Source of the DNA: G965230615 sp965230615 | GTDB taxonomy: Bacteria > Pseudomonadota > Gammaproteobacteria > HTCC5015 | Reading direction: 5' to 3' | NCBI GenBank assembly: GCA_965230615.1 | Contig: OZ246012.1 | Location: 2,790,001 to 2,854,000, forward strand | DNA length: 64,000 nucleotides | Shown: in pieces, positions 62,949 through 64,000 of the stretch | How the letters are laid out: every line of letters starts with the position of its first letter | Numbering within the stretch: the first letter of the stretch is position 1 | Position numbers and translations under genes: made by a program | The notes under the pieces: generated by a model | What the model was told of the DNA's origin: nothing | The model's input: only the letters and a program-made list of their open reading frames with translations | Databases searched by the model: none

Positions 62949-64000
62949 CTATTGGCCGTGAGTCATTAGCCAGTCAAGATAGGCATTAATTTCATCTTGA
63001 TGCGTATCCCCCCAGGCTAAATCCACCTGGCCCAGCTCGCTTTTCAACAATATGAAATTTCTCGCTTCAATATGCCCTTGCTGAACAAGTTCTTTTAATT
63101 CGGCAATGTATGCATGCTCTTTTTCTGTTAATTTATCTGCATTTTCTGCAGCATACTCTATCATGCTATCCACAATTTGCTGCTCTTCTTTAAGGCTGGG
63201 TTGATAACCTCGTGCTTGCGGATAATTTTCACGATGTTTAGCTTTACGCCAAGCCAAACGGATAATCTCGCGTAACACAAATAGCTTTGTTGGCTCAGCA
63301 TGATTCGGCACATATACTTTTAAATCATTCAACTCTTTGACCCGTGCTGTCACGCTCTCACGACGCGGGCCATTCTCTGCAACTTCTAGAAATTGCTTAC
63401 CATAACGCTCTTCATCATAGTTAAAACCTTGCACTGAACAGGTAAGCATCAGGTAATAATAAGGTGATGGATGTTGTGGGTCTAATTGACTGGCATTGAT
63501 CAAAACAGCCTCACCTTGCTCATACTCTTTCATTTTAAGCAAGGTCACGCCTTTATTTAGCATCCCCATAAAACTTTTAGGGTTAATATCCAACAACTTA
63601 TCCCACTCTTTCAATGCTTGCTCTGGGTAACCCGCATCATCTAACACACTATTTTTAATAATATAAGCATGCTCCAGACCAGGGTGTAATACCAACGTTT
63701 TAATCGCGTTACGATAAGCACGCGGCAGATCATCTGCGGCATAATAAGATACTGCTAATTCATAATAAGCCAGCACACTCAAAGGATCTTTTAGTAAGGC
63801 TTTTTTGAAAGCCTTGATCGCGGCTTCATATTTGCCTTTTTCATGCAACTTTATGCCTTTTTTAACAAGCTTTTCAGACGCTTTTTCAGCTTTAGCCGAG
63901 ACACCGACAGACTCGTCTATCAATTGGTCCATTTCAGCTTGAACTTCAGCCGGATCGGGCAATCGCACAACGGCCTGTACACTACTAGAAAAAATCAGAC
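62949..64000 (-). CDS. Partial exported TPR-repeat protein, 5' end outside the window
   Basis: The frame stays open to the right edge of the window, so the start is missing. The visible N-terminus reads LIFSSSVQAVVRLPDPAEVQ, the end of a signal peptide with cleavage probably after QA, so the GTG at 63968 is not the start. A tetratricopeptide region follows (IKLHEKGKYEAAIKAFKKAL, SVLAYYELAVSYYAADDLPR, FMGMLNKGVTLLKMKEYEQG). The C-terminal half (about 190-339) is helical, without a recognised domain. Periplasmic scaffold is likely. Specific role unknown. Confidence 0.78.
   Translation of the reverse strand, partial: LIFSSSVQAVVRLPDPAEVQAEMDQLIDESVGVSAKAEKASEKLVKKGIKLHEKGKYEAAIKAFKKALLKDPLSVLAYYELAVSYYAADDLPRAYRNAIKTLVLHPGLEHAYIIKNSVLDDAGYPEQALKEWDKLLDINPKSFMGMLNKGVTLLKMKEYEQGEAVLINASQLDPQHPSPYYYLMLTCSVQGFNYDEERYGKQFLEVAENGPRRESVTARVKELNDLKVYVPNHAEPTKLFVLREIIRLAWRKAKHRENYPQARGYQPSLKEEQQIVDSMIEYAAENADKLTEKEHAYIAELKELVQQGHIEARNFILLKSELGQVDLAWGDTHQDEINAYLDWLMTHGQ

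Noticed and set aside
1..64000. CRISPR arrays, tRNA or rRNA genes, insertion sequences
   Set aside because: No regularly spaced direct repeats, cloverleaf sequences, rRNA signatures or transposase motifs were noticed. Only the short phased repeats at 12439-12496 recur at fixed spacing.

Overview
The window is an ordinary chromosomal stretch of a gammaproteobacterium, probably free-living or marine and near the Pseudomonadales/Cellvibrionales. This rests on conserved neighbourhoods: plsC-glyS-glyQ, glnA-(DUF4124)-ntrB-ntrC, trmL, the gpsA-secB-grxC-rhodanese block and the divergent envC-ctpA-deacetylase block. Base composition is moderate. I see no rRNA, tRNA, CRISPR array, insertion sequence or prophage. 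The first and last genes are cut by the window edges.

Layout. 1-5 kb: a truncated gene with a discoidin-like domain, then plsC and glyS/glyQ on the minus strand. 5.2-10.5 kb: a complete nitrogen-control region, with glnA behind a sigma54 promoter and two NtrC sites, and ntrB-ntrC behind two perfect NtrC palindromes. 10.8-15.8 kb: an ABC-2 exporter set with a lone pilin gene inserted in it. The pilin has its own sigma54 promoter and three phased upstream repeats. A membrane histidine kinase follows. 15.8-32.6 kb: one long minus-strand operon for an MSHA-like (type IVb pilus or type II secretion-like) machine. In transcription order it encodes an NtrC-family regulator, MshM, the MshL secretin, MshN, the MshE ATPase, the MshG platform, MshI/J/K-like assembly proteins, and two tandem modules that each pair a long and a short minor pilin with an LPCPD motif. 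The kinase (14 kb) and the regulator (31-32.5 kb) bracket the machine and both resemble the PrsK/PrsR pair of exosortase systems. 32.7-39.2 kb: housekeeping genes (trmL, gpsA, secB, grxC, rhodanese, envC, ctpA, deacetylase).

39.2-64 kb is accessory: an OmpA-like protein, two small conserved hypotheticals, a double-thioredoxin protein divergent from a LysR regulator, a YciC-like membrane protein, the remnant of a glyoxalase (VOC) gene, a catalytically dead trypsin/PDZ protein paired with a monohaem c-type protein, a 1625-residue secreted phosphatase/nuclease next to a PEP-CTERM protein, an uncharacterised three-gene lipoprotein operon, a DUF985 cupin, a SARP/BTAD-NACHT-membrane protein, a lipoprotein, an SDR, an AIM24-family protein, a lipoprotein plus T4-type lysozyme pair, and a truncated TPR protein.

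The candidates most worth following are (1) the pilus-like machine with duplicated LPCPD minor-pilin modules and its split PrsK/PrsR-like, sigma54-dependent control, and (2) the SARP-NACHT-membrane fusion. Everything here is read from the sequence by eye. Family names come from motif recognition, not from database searches.
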